From a bacterium (GTDB lineage Bacteria > Pseudomonadota > Gammaproteobacteria > Burkholderiales > Burkholderiaceae_C): a stretch of 7,588 bases of DNA. The notes beneath the pieces were generated by a model that was given only the letters and a program-made list of their open reading frames with translations, was not told the origin of the DNA and did not search any database. A program made the translations under genes and the position numbers. Shown one piece after another: positions 1 to 5,648 of this stretch; positions within the stretch are counted from its first letter, which is position 1, and each line of letters opens with the position of its first letter. The stretch covers positions 1 through 7,588 of the forward strand of contig JAVBYK010000122.1 of the NCBI GenBank assembly GCA_030824095.1, in the 5' to 3' direction.

Positions 1-271
1 CCGGATCATCGATCTCGTGCATGAATTGCGCCAGGGTGTACTCATCCACAGGGCAGGCGTCCGCCCAGGCCAGTTGCTTGCTGGACAGCAGGTCTTCACA
101 CAAGGTGTCGAAAATCGCATGCAATGCCAGCCGATCCAGCCCGAGCTGCTTGTGCACGGCGAGTTGATCGAGCATGGCGAATTCAGCCTTGTCCACATCG
201 CCGTCGGCAATGATGGTCAGGGCAACAATTCTGGCAGCAGCTTGCGGACTGTTCTTGGCATATTTGCGCAT
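1..271 (-). CDS. TerB-like protein, C-terminus beyond the window
   Basis: The reading frame starts at ATG 271 and stays open for 90 codons to the left edge, so the C-terminus is missing. The visible part is mostly helical, with an acidic turn ADGDVDKAE at residues 22-30 that resembles the metal-binding helix-turn of TerB and TerB-like domains. The start NSPQAAARIVALTIIADGD is typical of short TerB-like proteins of Burkholderiales (from memory). Their biochemical role is not known; TerB is linked to tellurite and envelope stress. ATG 271 is chosen because AAGGA lies seven bases upstream. An in-frame ATG at 307 overlaps the stop of the preceding small ORF as ATGA and would add 12 residues. It is the last visible gene of a minus-strand cluster that begins with the HPF-like gene. 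Family assignment is fairly sure, function unknown. Confidence 0.75.
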   Translation of the reverse strand, partial: MRKYAKNSPQAAARIVALTIIADGDVDKAEFAMLDQLAVHKQLGLDRLALHAIFDTLCEDLLSSKQLAWADACPVDEYTLAQFMHEIDDP

Positions 272-303
272 TGCGTTTTCCTTGTAAGCGAGTTGAGCCG
301 AGG

Positions 304-469
304 TCATCGGAGCCAATGTTGTTCCGCATGCACATACAGTGGAATGCCGATCAGGATGTTGAAAGGAAAGGTCACCCCCCGCGACAGGCCCCGAGCCCAA
401 CCCAAAGGAAGCGCCAGGCCAGCAGAAAGCCGGCATGCCTTTGAACAGGGCCACAGAAAATGGCTTCAT
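304..469 (-). pseudogene. Frame-disrupted small membrane-protein ORF
   Basis: This fills the gap between the zinc-ribbon gene and the TerB-like gene. An ATG at 469, 12 bases after the zinc-ribbon stop and with AGG six bases upstream, opens MKPFSVALFKGMP. In that frame the sequence then becomes unlike a protein. Skipping a single base near position 430 (the CCGG after ATG CCG) moves to a frame reading LSAGLALPLGWARGLSRG then VTFPFNILIGIPLYVHAEQ, ending HWLR and stopping at TGA 306-304. The joined product would be about 54 residues with one or two hydrophobic stretches. The span is 166 bases, one more than a multiple of three. It could be a true frameshift mutation, a sequencing error or a programmed +1 shift. 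Alternatively it may be non-coding, since the second frame has no ATG of its own. I do not recognise a family. Confidence 0.4.
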
Positions 470-481
470 GGTCGCCTGGAG

Positions 482-751
482 TCAGTCAAAAATCTCGTTC
501 AGCCACGATTTCTTCCGCTCGCGGTGGTACCGATGTCCACTGCGGAAGTCGGAGTCTTCAAAGTCGGGTTGTCGGCGAAGCGGCATAGCATTCGCGGATG
601 GCGCTACGGACATGGCAGCGGAACGTTCCAGCAGTTTGTCCAGTTCGCCACGGTCCAGCCAGATGCCGCGGCACGCGGGGCAATAGTCAATCTCGACACC
701 CTGGCGATCGGTCATCACCAGGGTGGAGTCGGGGCAGTGAGGGCATTTCAT
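482..751 (-). CDS. Zinc-ribbon (zf-TFIIB family) small protein
   Basis: The protein has 89 residues. It begins MKCPHC and contains a second CPAC pair, so Cys3, Cys6, Cys24 and Cys27 form a classic four-cysteine zinc ribbon, followed by GIWLDRGELDKL (residues 29-40), the hallmark of the zf-TFIIB domain. A disordered, charged middle (about 48-78) leads to a conserved-looking tail KKSWLNEIFD that may be a docking motif. Such proteins are widespread and of unknown function; nucleic-acid or protein binding is assumed from the fold. The ATG at 751 lies 9 bases after the stop of the preceding membrane-protein gene. Only a weak A-rich ribosome site (AAAGAA) is seen, so translation may be coupled to the upstream gene. 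Family is clear, role is not. Confidence 0.9.
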   Translation of the reverse strand: MKCPHCPDSTLVMTDRQGVEIDYCPACRGIWLDRGELDKLLERSAAMSVAPSANAMPLRRQPDFEDSDFRSGHRYHRERKKSWLNEIFD

Positions 752-760
752 AGGGTTCTT

Positions 761-931
761 TCATTGAAGCCAGGCAATTGCGCTGCCCATCAGGCCCGCT
801 GCTCCCACGGCAACGAGCAGTTGGGCATCGCGGCGATTTTTCGCGGCATGTTCATGCCATGCGGCATACAGCACGGCGGCGGCAAGCGACAGTGCGCCGA
901 TGGCCATGTCAGGCGCGACGAGTTCATTCAT
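761..931 (-). CDS. Small two-helix membrane protein, unknown function
   Basis: This is a 56-residue protein beginning MNELVAPDMAIG. It has two hydrophobic segments, at about residues 10-25 and 40-55, joined by a short charged loop (WHEHAAKNRRDAQ), so it looks like a helical hairpin in the inner membrane. The ATG at 931 is preferred over an in-frame TTG at 949, which would add six residues. From 931 the gene overlaps the end of yccA by 8 bases, a typical arrangement for translational coupling, and no strong ribosome site of its own is visible. The zinc-ribbon gene follows after 9 bases. No family is recognised. Its fixed place behind a YccA homologue suggests an accessory role at the membrane, but this is only inference. 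Confidence 0.65.
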   Translation of the reverse strand: MNELVAPDMAIGALSLAAAVLYAAWHEHAAKNRRDAQLLVAVGAAGLMGSAIAWLQ

Positions 932-1643
932 TGGAACCACCCAGTCCAAACAGGCTCAACAGGCTGGTGAACAAATTGAACACCGACACATACAGGCTCA
1001 CGGTGGCCATCACGTAGTTGGTTTCGCCCCCGTTCACAATGCGGCTGGTCTCAAACAGAATCAGCCCGGCCGACAACAAGGCGACCATGGCCGAAACGGC
1101 CAGTCCCAGGGCGGGCATTTGGAGCAACACGGCGGCAATGCCCGCCATCAGGGCGATCACCATGCCCACAAACAGAAAGCCGCCCATGAAGCTGAAGTCG
1201 CGCCGGGTCAGCAGGACGTAGCCCGAGAGCGCCAGAAAGGTGGCGCCCGTTGCGCCCAAGGCCAGGGTCACGGTATGTGCTCCACCGGGCAAGGCCAGCG
1301 ACTGCGTGAGCAGCGGCCCCAGGGTGTATCCCATGAAGCCGGTCAGGGCAAAGACCGCAGGCAAAGCCCAACCGCTGTTCTGCAACTTGTAGACGGCGAA
1401 CAGCAGGCCAAAGTAGCCCACCAGCGTCACGACCAAGCCGGGCGCCGGCAGTTGCAGCGTCAGTGTGGTCACCGCCACTGCTGCACTGAACAACAGCGTC
1501 ATGGCCAGCAGCGCATAGGTATTGCGCAGGACCCGTTTGACATCGGCTGAATGCAGTTCCCCATGCGCGGTCGTATTGCCGGAGCGGGTTTCCGGGAGCT
1601 GACCGGGGCTGCTGACTGAGCGGGGCGAATAGGCATTGTTCAT
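924..1643 (-). CDS. yccA: YccA, Bax inhibitor-1 family inner-membrane protein
   Basis: This 239-residue protein has a polar N-terminal tail of about 40 residues and seven predicted membrane segments (about 43-61, 68-86, 93-112, 123-145, 152-174, 178-197 and 211-233). The region FETSRIVNGGETNYVMATVS (197-216) and the following LYVSVFNLFTSLLSLFG match the last part of E. coli YccA as I remember it, as do FALTGFMGYTLGP and YVLLTRRDFSFMGG. E. coli YccA is a substrate and modulator of the FtsH membrane protease and protects against jammed Sec translocons; other family members are pH-sensitive Ca2+ leak channels. A strong ribosome site AGGAGA sits seven bases before ATG 1643. The HPF-like gene ends 27 bases upstream, and the next gene starts inside the yccA stop region. 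The N-terminal tail is somewhat longer than in the 219-residue E. coli protein. Confidence 0.93.
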   Translation of the reverse strand: MNNAYSPRSVSSPGQLPETRSGNTTAHGELHSADVKRVLRNTYALLAMTLLFSAAVAVTTLTLQLPAPGLVVTLVGYFGLLFAVYKLQNSGWALPAVFALTGFMGYTLGPLLTQSLALPGGAHTVTLALGATGATFLALSGYVLLTRRDFSFMGGFLFVGMVIALMAGIAAVLLQMPALGLAVSAMVALLSAGLILFETSRIVNGGETNYVMATVSLYVSVFNLFTSLLSLFGLGGSNE

Positions 1644-1670
1644 GGTGATCTCCTGAAGGGTGTAACGGTG

Positions 1671-2012
1671 TTAGCTGTCCAGGGCCAGTTTGTCGATGCG
1701 GCCCCGCGCTGGCTTCTGGTTGCGCTGCAGACTGCGTGTGAGCGCCCGGGTTGCGCGCCCCAGTGAGCGGTCCAATGCGGTGCGCCAGTCGCGGGCCAGC
1801 GAGGCAATGACGACCGTGCCGGCAGCATCGGTGCTCAGCTCGACCTGGCAGCGTTTGTCCACGCCGCCACGCGGGCCATTCACGTCCGAGAACTGAACCT
1901 TGGCACGCGGAACCCAGGCGTTCAGGCGACGCAGAGCGAAGCGAACGCGCTCAACAGACACCTCGCGCATCTGGGCGCCATCGGCATCGCGGGATTCAAA
2001 AATGACTTGCAT
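1671..2012 (-). CDS. Short ribosome hibernation factor, HPF/RaiA family
   Basis: This 113-residue protein has the S30AE/HPF fold signature: an opening beta strand MQVIFESRD, a helix VERVRFALRRLNAW (20-33), the conserved VNGPRGGVDKRCQVEL (44-59) and a basic C-terminal helix DWRTALDRSLGRATRALTRS (75-94). Family members bind the 30S decoding centre and shut down translation in stationary phase or stress. It lacks the C-terminal dimerisation domain of long HPF, so on length it belongs with the short HPF/RaiA-type proteins. AGGAGA lies seven bases before ATG 2012. It heads the minus-strand cluster and is divergent from nhaR across 100 bases. Its placement before yccA, rather than next to rpoN as with E. 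coli hpf, suggests a second, stress-related paralogue (inference). Confidence 0.88.
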   Translation of the reverse strand: MQVIFESRDADGAQMREVSVERVRFALRRLNAWVPRAKVQFSDVNGPRGGVDKRCQVELSTDAAGTVVIASLARDWRTALDRSLGRATRALTRSLQRNQKPARGRIDKLALDS

Positions 2013-2053
2013 CGTGCTTCTCCTGTCGGGTTAAGGAAGACTGAACGATAGGG

Positions 2054-2090
2054 CTGAATCCAATACCAAAAAAGCAGATAATTTCTAATC
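2054..2090 (+). promoter_or_regulatory. Putative nhaR promoter with overlapping palindrome
   Basis: CTGAAT (2054-2059) and GATAAT (2077-2082) are separated by exactly 17 bases, giving a plausible sigma-70 promoter with a good -10 and a weak -35. Transcription would start near 2089, leaving a leader of about 24 bases that lacks a clear ribosome site (CCTAAAAAAACTGACT before the ATG). The -10 overlaps GATAATTTCTAATC (2077-2090), an imperfect inverted repeat of LysR-site character. This would fit autoregulation by NhaR and joint control of the divergent HPF cluster. It is a prediction from pattern only. Confidence 0.4.
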
Positions 2091-2112
2091 GAACATCCTA
2101 AAAAAACTGACT

Positions 2113-2997
2113 ATGAGTGCGCTCTTCAACTACAAACACCTGTACTACTTTTGGGTGGTCGCCAAAGAGGGTGGAATCTCCCGGGCTGCCGACAAATTGG
2201 ACATGGCAGTCCAGACCGTGAGCGCCCAGGTGCGTGAGCTGGAGCGCTCGCTGGGCTATGCGCTGCTAAAGCCATCCGGTCGCGGTCTGGCGCTCACAGA
2301 AGCCGGCCTGGCTGCCATGCAACAGGCGGACCAGATCTTTCAGTTGGGTGAGGACCTGCCGGCGCGGGTGCGTGACGCGGTGAGCACGCCCGCAGTGCGG
2401 CTGGCGGTTGGCATTTGCGATGGGCTGCCCAAACTGGTGGTGCACCGCCTCCTGCAGCCCGCATTGGCGGAACCCAATCTGCGCTTGCTGTGTCACGAGG
2501 GGAATCTCAACGACCTGCTGGGTGATCTGGCCCTGCACCGGCTGGATGTGGTGCTTGCAGACCGGCCTGCACCTGCCAACCCCAACATCAAGCTCTACAG
2601 CCATGCATTGGGGTCGTCAACCATCGGCTGGTATGGAACTGCCGCCTTGATCAAGGCTGCGGGCAAAGATTTTCCCCGCAGCCTGGGTGATGTGCCGGTG
2701 CTGCTGCCCACTCCACACACGGCACTGCGTGACCGGATGGACCAGTGGTTTGAACAACGCGCCATCCGGCCCCGCGTGGTGGGTGAGTTTGCCGACACAG
2801 CCTTGCTCAAAACCTTTGGCGCCAGTGGCATGGGTGTGTTTCCGGCAGCTGAGTGGGCGCATGATGATCTGCTGGCGCACTATGCCGTGCAACGCATAGG
2901 CCCGTGCGAGGGCGTTGCCGAACACTTCTTCGCCATAGGAACCGAAAAGAAGGTTCAGCACCCGCTGGTTCAACGTCTGCTGCAACCCGCGTTGTGA
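2113..2997 (+). CDS. nhaR: NhaR, LysR-family transcriptional activator
   Basis: This 294-residue regulator opens with MSALFNYKHLYYFWVVAKEG, very like the start of E. coli NhaR (INYNHLYYFWHVYKEG). A winged helix-turn-helix lies at about residues 6-64 (ISRAADKLDMAVQTVSAQVR as recognition region). A LysR-type effector-binding domain follows from about residue 93, including GEFADTALLKTFGASGMGVF, which parallels the E. coli GEFDDAALMKAFGA stretch. In enterobacteria NhaR senses Na+ and activates nhaA and other genes. No nhaA is present in this window; the neighbours are the divergent HPF cluster on one side and alx and chaA on the other, so its targets here may be these ion and pH genes (inference). 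It converges on alx with only 22 bases between stop codons. The length is normal and the family assignment strong. Confidence 0.93.
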   Translation: MSALFNYKHLYYFWVVAKEGGISRAADKLDMAVQTVSAQVRELERSLGYALLKPSGRGLALTEAGLAAMQQADQIFQLGEDLPARVRDAVSTPAVRLAVGICDGLPKLVVHRLLQPALAEPNLRLLCHEGNLNDLLGDLALHRLDVVLADRPAPANPNIKLYSHALGSSTIGWYGTAALIKAAGKDFPRSLGDVPVLLPTPHTALRDRMDQWFEQRAIRPRVVGEFADTALLKTFGASGMGVFPAAEWAHDDLLAHYAVQRIGPCEGVAEHFFAIGTEKKVQHPLVQRLLQPAL

Positions 2998-3019
2998 CTC
3001 GCAGGGTTTGCGTGGGTGT

Positions 3020-3979
3020 TTATCCCTTGGGTTGCGCAGTGGCACTGCGCACACTCAGCAGCATGGTCACCACCAAGATGCCCACCACCACACCCAGAGA
3101 GAACAGCACCGGAATCTTGTAGACGTCGATCAGGCACATCTTGGCGCCAATGAATACCAGAATGACCGCCAGCCCATAGTTCAGCAGATGGAACTTGTTG
3201 GCCACGGCCGCCAGCAGGAAGTACATGGCCCGCAAACCCAGAATGGCAAAGACATTGCTGGTGAGCACAATGAAGGGGTCGCTGGTGATGGCAAAAATGG
3301 CGGGGATGGAGTCCACCGCAAAAATCACATCCGTCAGTGCAATCAGGCAGATCACCATGAACAGGGGCGTGGCAATCCTCTTCCCGTTTTCGACCGTCCA
3401 GAAGTTCTCGCCATCGTAGTTCTTGCTCACCGGCAGCAGTTTGCGCAGCAACTTCAGGGCGGGGTTGTCGTTGAGGTCGGGTTCCTTTCCTGCAGCCCAC
3501 CACATCTTCACGCCGGTGAGGATCAGGAACGCTCCGAACACGTACAGAATCCAGTGGAACTCGGCCAGCAACCAGCCACCCACCAGGATCATGACGGTGC
3601 GCAACGCAATGGCTCCGATGATGCCGATCATCAGCACCCGCTTCTGGAAGTGCGTGGGTACCGCGAAGTAGGTGAAGACCAGCAAGAAGACAAAAATGTT
3701 GTCCACTGCCAGCGACTTTTCAATCAGGTAGCCGGTTAGAAATTCCAGCGATTTGGTGTCGGCGATTTCGCTGGAGCCGGTGCTGTCTTTCACCGCCCAC
3801 CACAACAGGCCGTTGAACAAAAAGCTCAAGGCGATCCAGACCAGTGACCAGTTCAAGGCCTCCTTGACGCCAATATCGTGCGAGCCCTGCTTTTTGAGCA
3901 CGACAAAATCAACGAACAGCGACACCAGGACGATGCCGGCGAAAGTGGTCCAGAGCCACAGGGGCGCAATGGTTTGCAT
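3020..3979 (-). CDS. alx: Alx/TerC-family integral membrane protein
   Basis: From ATG 3979 the protein has 319 residues, close to the 321 of E. coli Alx. It has about nine hydrophobic segments. The two TerC signatures are clear: EKSLAVDNIFVF (87-98, with acidic Asp93) and TDVIFAVDSIPAIFAIT (216-232, Asp217 and Asp223), followed by DPFIVLTSNVFAILGLRAMY (234-253). These acidic residues are thought to coordinate metal. Alx in E. coli is induced at alkaline pH and by Mn2+ and is implicated in Mn2+ export; TerC relatives are linked to metal resistance. ATG 3979 is preferred over a GTG at 4009 because AAGG lies six bases upstream and the family N-terminus fits. It is divergent from chaA and convergent with nhaR. 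I did not find the usual yybP-ykoY manganese riboswitch core in the 100 bases upstream. Confidence 0.93.
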   Translation of the reverse strand: MQTIAPLWLWTTFAGIVLVSLFVDFVVLKKQGSHDIGVKEALNWSLVWIALSFLFNGLLWWAVKDSTGSSEIADTKSLEFLTGYLIEKSLAVDNIFVFLLVFTYFAVPTHFQKRVLMIGIIGAIALRTVMILVGGWLLAEFHWILYVFGAFLILTGVKMWWAAGKEPDLNDNPALKLLRKLLPVSKNYDGENFWTVENGKRIATPLFMVICLIALTDVIFAVDSIPAIFAITSDPFIVLTSNVFAILGLRAMYFLLAAVANKFHLLNYGLAVILVFIGAKMCLIDVYKIPVLFSLGVVVGILVVTMLLSVRSATAQPKG

Positions 3980-4082
3980 AAATGACCTTACGGGTTGCAC
4001 ATCAGTCACTGCGGCGGAGGGCCTTGCCTGTGCGGCGACTCACACTGCCAGCGCCGATGTAGAGTCAATTCTAGTGGTGAAG

Positions 4083-4110
4083 AAACATGTTTATGCTGAG
4101 AAAAACATAT
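4083..4110. promoter_or_regulatory. A/T-rich palindrome and repeat between alx and chaA
   Basis: AAACATGTTT (4083-4092) is a perfect 10-base palindrome, and its half AAACAT recurs at 4103-4108 within AAAAACATAT. It lies in the most A/T-rich part of the alx-chaA divergent region (about 4080-4150). On the minus strand a TAGAAT box (4073-4068) just downstream could be a -10 for alx, though no good -35 was found. It is a candidate operator or promoter element only. Confidence 0.25.
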
Positions 4111-4148
4111 CATTGGTTCGTAAAAACGGGATTGTCTTGACGCATTTT

Positions 4149-4260
4149 TCTGTTGTCTGAGTGCCCCCACCGCGACCAACCTGGCACCCAACCCGGGCAA
4201 AAAAGACAACAGACCGTGAAAGGCCAAATCAGGCCCCGCATGGGGCGGTTCCGGCAGGAA
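4149..4260 (+). promoter_or_regulatory. Putative structured 5' leader of chaA
   Basis: Three nested or successive inverted repeats precede chaA. First, TCTGTTGTCT (4149-4158) is the exact reverse complement of AGACAACAGA (4204-4213). Inside it, TGCCC (4162-4166) pairs with GGGCA (4195-4199), so an RNA could form a long stem with a 3x4 internal loop. Second, GCCCC (4233-4237) and GGGGC (4242-4246) enclose the tetraloop GCAT. Third, TTCC (4249-4252) pairs with GGAA (4257-4260) in the ribosome site GGAAGG just before ATG 4265. The layout resembles a cis-regulatory leader controlling translation. Alternatively the outer arms, together with a third TTGTCT at 4132-4137, could be protein-binding half-sites in DNA. 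No known riboswitch class is recognised and no promoter upstream was clear. Confidence 0.4.
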
Positions 4261-4264
4261 GGGT

Positions 4265-5398
4265 ATGGTCACTCTGCGGCATGGTGTCGCACAAATGGAG
4301 CGCTTCGCATCGATGGCTGAAAGATTCCCGATACCCCTCTGGTCTGCTTTGGGACCGATTGCCGGCGCGGTAGTCCTGGCCGCAAGCGGCCCTGGTTCGC
4401 AGGGCCTGGCATGGATTACCGTTTCGGTCGCGCTGTTGTTGACCACGGTGTTTGCTGCCGTCCACCATGCCGAGGTGGTGGCGCACAAGGTGGGTGAACC
4501 GTTCGGAACCCTGATCCTCGCATTGGCCATCACGGTCATCGAGGTCGCGCTGATCGTCTCGCTGATGCTCAATGGCGGGCCGGCCACGGCCGCCTTGGCC
4601 CGTGACACCGTCTTTGCTGCCGTGATGCTCATCCTCAACGGCATCATCGGGCTGTGTCTACTGGTGGGTGCCAGCCGCCACCATGAGCAAAGATTTGGCC
4701 TCTACGGCGTGAGCGCCTCGCTAACCACGATTGCCGCTATCGCCATTCTGACCCTGGTTCTGCCCAACTACACCACCACGGTTCCCGGGCCTGTCTACAG
4801 CCCCAGTCAGCTCATTTTTGTGGCAACAATTTCCCTGGTTCTATATGGTGCATTTGTGCTGGTCCAAACAGTGCGGCACCGTGACTACTTCTTGCCACCC
4901 GGTGCCAAACTGGATGCAGAAACGCACGCGGAACCCCCGGGTGCATGGCATGCCAGCGGCAGTGGGGTGTTGTTGTTGCTGAGCCTGGTTGTGGTGGTGC
5001 TGCTGGCGAAGTCTTTGGCGCCCACCATCGAGTTGATGGTTTCCACCGCCGGTGCGCCCAAGACCCTGGTCGGGATCATCATCGCGGCAGTGGTGCTGAT
5101 GCCTGAGGGGCTGGCGGCCTTTCGCGCGGCACGTGCCAACCGGCTGCAAACCAGTCTCAATCTGGCGCTGGGTTCGGCCCTCGCCAGCATCGGGCTCACC
5201 ATTCCAGCGGTAGCGGCGGTCTCCATTGCCACCGGCTGGACACTGACGCTGGGGATCGACATCAAGTCCACGGTGCTATTGCTGCTGTCCTTGTTTGTCT
5301 GCAGCTTGTCGCTTGGGACGGGGCGTACCACGGTGCTGCAGGGAGTCGTCCATCTGGTCCTCCTGGCCACGTATCTATTCATCACCATTGTTCCTTGA
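4265..5398 (+). CDS. chaA: ChaA, Na+(K+)/Ca2+:H+ antiporter
   Basis: This 377-residue inner-membrane protein of the Ca2+/cation antiporter superfamily carries both alpha repeats. The first is HHAEVVAHKVGEPFGTLIL (67-85) followed by Glu93 in AITVIEVALI. The second is MPEGLAAFRAARANRLQTSL (279-298), then NLALGSALASIGLTIPAV (299-316) with the conserved Pro-Glu-Gly. These match E. coli ChaA (GEPYGSLIL and SPEGLGALKA). ChaA exports Na+, K+ or Ca2+ in exchange for protons, mainly at alkaline pH. The central linker (about 209-232) is short and lacks the run of aspartates I recall from the E. coli protein. ATG 4265 follows AGGAAGG closely; ATG 4295 or 4313 are alternatives without a ribosome site. 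It is divergent from alx and leads a plus-strand gene series. Confidence 0.93.
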   Translation: MVTLRHGVAQMERFASMAERFPIPLWSALGPIAGAVVLAASGPGSQGLAWITVSVALLLTTVFAAVHHAEVVAHKVGEPFGTLILALAITVIEVALIVSLMLNGGPATAALARDTVFAAVMLILNGIIGLCLLVGASRHHEQRFGLYGVSASLTTIAAIAILTLVLPNYTTTVPGPVYSPSQLIFVATISLVLYGAFVLVQTVRHRDYFLPPGAKLDAETHAEPPGAWHASGSGVLLLLSLVVVVLLAKSLAPTIELMVSTAGAPKTLVGIIIAAVVLMPEGLAAFRAARANRLQTSLNLALGSALASIGLTIPAVAAVSIATGWTLTLGIDIKSTVLLLLSLFVCSLSLGTGRTTVLQGVVHLVLLATYLFITIVP

Positions 5399-5416
5399 GC
5401 CAGGGCGCACCTGGCT
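5398..5416 (+). repeat. Hairpin just after the chaA stop codon
   Basis: AGCCAGG (5398-5404) is perfectly complementary to CCTGGCT (5410-5416) across the five-base loop GCGCA, giving a seven-base-pair GC-rich stem that starts on the last base of the chaA stop. No run of T follows, so it is not a standard intrinsic terminator. It may lower read-through, protect the chaA 3' end or set the ratio to the next gene. Confidence 0.35.
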
Positions 5417-5428
5417 GGCAACGCCCTT

Positions 5429-5626
5429 ATGAAATTCACACGTCTGTACCAACCGCGCAATCCGCTCTTTTGGATCATGCTGACCCTCAATCTGCTGTCC
5501 TTGGTGCTGGGGTGGATCGCGCGCAGCTATGCCCTGACGACCATGGGCAGCATCCTGGTAACAGCCTTTGCTGTGGGCAATGCGCTGCTGGGAACCTATC
5601 TGGCATGGCGACTGATACGCTCGTGA
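5429..5626 (+). CDS. Small two-helix membrane protein, unknown function
   Basis: This 65-residue protein begins MKFTRLYQPRNPLFW, with a basic N-terminus that would stay in the cytoplasm. Two hydrophobic segments follow (about 13-30 and 39-61), and it ends in WRLIRS. Composition and length look like a genuine inner-membrane hairpin protein, and similar short proteins occur in Comamonadaceae as conserved hypotheticals (memory, not searched). It starts 30 bases after chaA behind a small hairpin and has no clear ribosome site. Co-expression with chaA is likely, but a role in the antiporter is not shown. No named family is recognised. Confidence 0.65.
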   Translation: MKFTRLYQPRNPLFWIMLTLNLLSLVLGWIARSYALTTMGSILVTAFAVGNALLGTYLAWRLIRS

Positions 5627-5640
5627 TCTGACCGCACAAT
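5612..5640 (+). promoter_or_regulatory. Possible promoter for the VF530-family gene
   Basis: CTGATA (5612-5617) and CACAAT (5635-5640) each match four of six consensus bases of a sigma-70 promoter and are separated by 17 bases. The start of transcription would fall near 5647, almost on the ATG at 5649, so the mRNA would be nearly leaderless. This agrees with the absence of a ribosome site before that ATG. It is a pattern-based suggestion, and the -35 lies inside the preceding gene. Confidence 0.3.
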
Positions 5641-5648
5641 GTGGGCTT

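Noticed and set aside
17..970. Long plus-strand open frame of 317 codons at the left end
   Set aside because: It lies antisense to the TerB-like, zinc-ribbon and mini membrane-protein genes, has low-complexity His/Gln/Gly/Arg-rich content and matches no family.
900..1550. Plus-strand open frame opposite yccA
   Set aside because: Antisense shadow with strongly biased Gln/His/Gly composition; yccA on the other strand is unambiguous.
2982..3011. Inverted repeat between the nhaR and alx stops as a bidirectional terminator
   Set aside because: GCAACCC and GGGTTTGC pair only with bulges and there is no T-run, so a terminator cannot be supported.
3008..3739. Plus-strand open frame opposite alx
   Set aside because: Antisense shadow of the alx gene, rich in His, Gln and Asn; the minus-strand protein has clear TerC signatures.
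3980..4080. yybP-ykoY manganese riboswitch before alx
   Set aside because: The expected conserved core (GGGGAGUA-like) was not seen on the alx strand by eye; a covariance-model search would be needed to exclude a divergent copy.
4006..4647. Minus-strand open frame across the alx-chaA gap and the start of chaA
   Set aside because: Most of it is antisense to chaA, the composition is not protein-like and it has no ribosome site. The intergenic part is better explained as regulatory.
4970..5010. TTG/GTG-rich tract as a microsatellite
   Set aside because: It encodes a Leu/Val-rich membrane helix of ChaA (LLLLSLVVVVLLAK), so it is explained by the protein.
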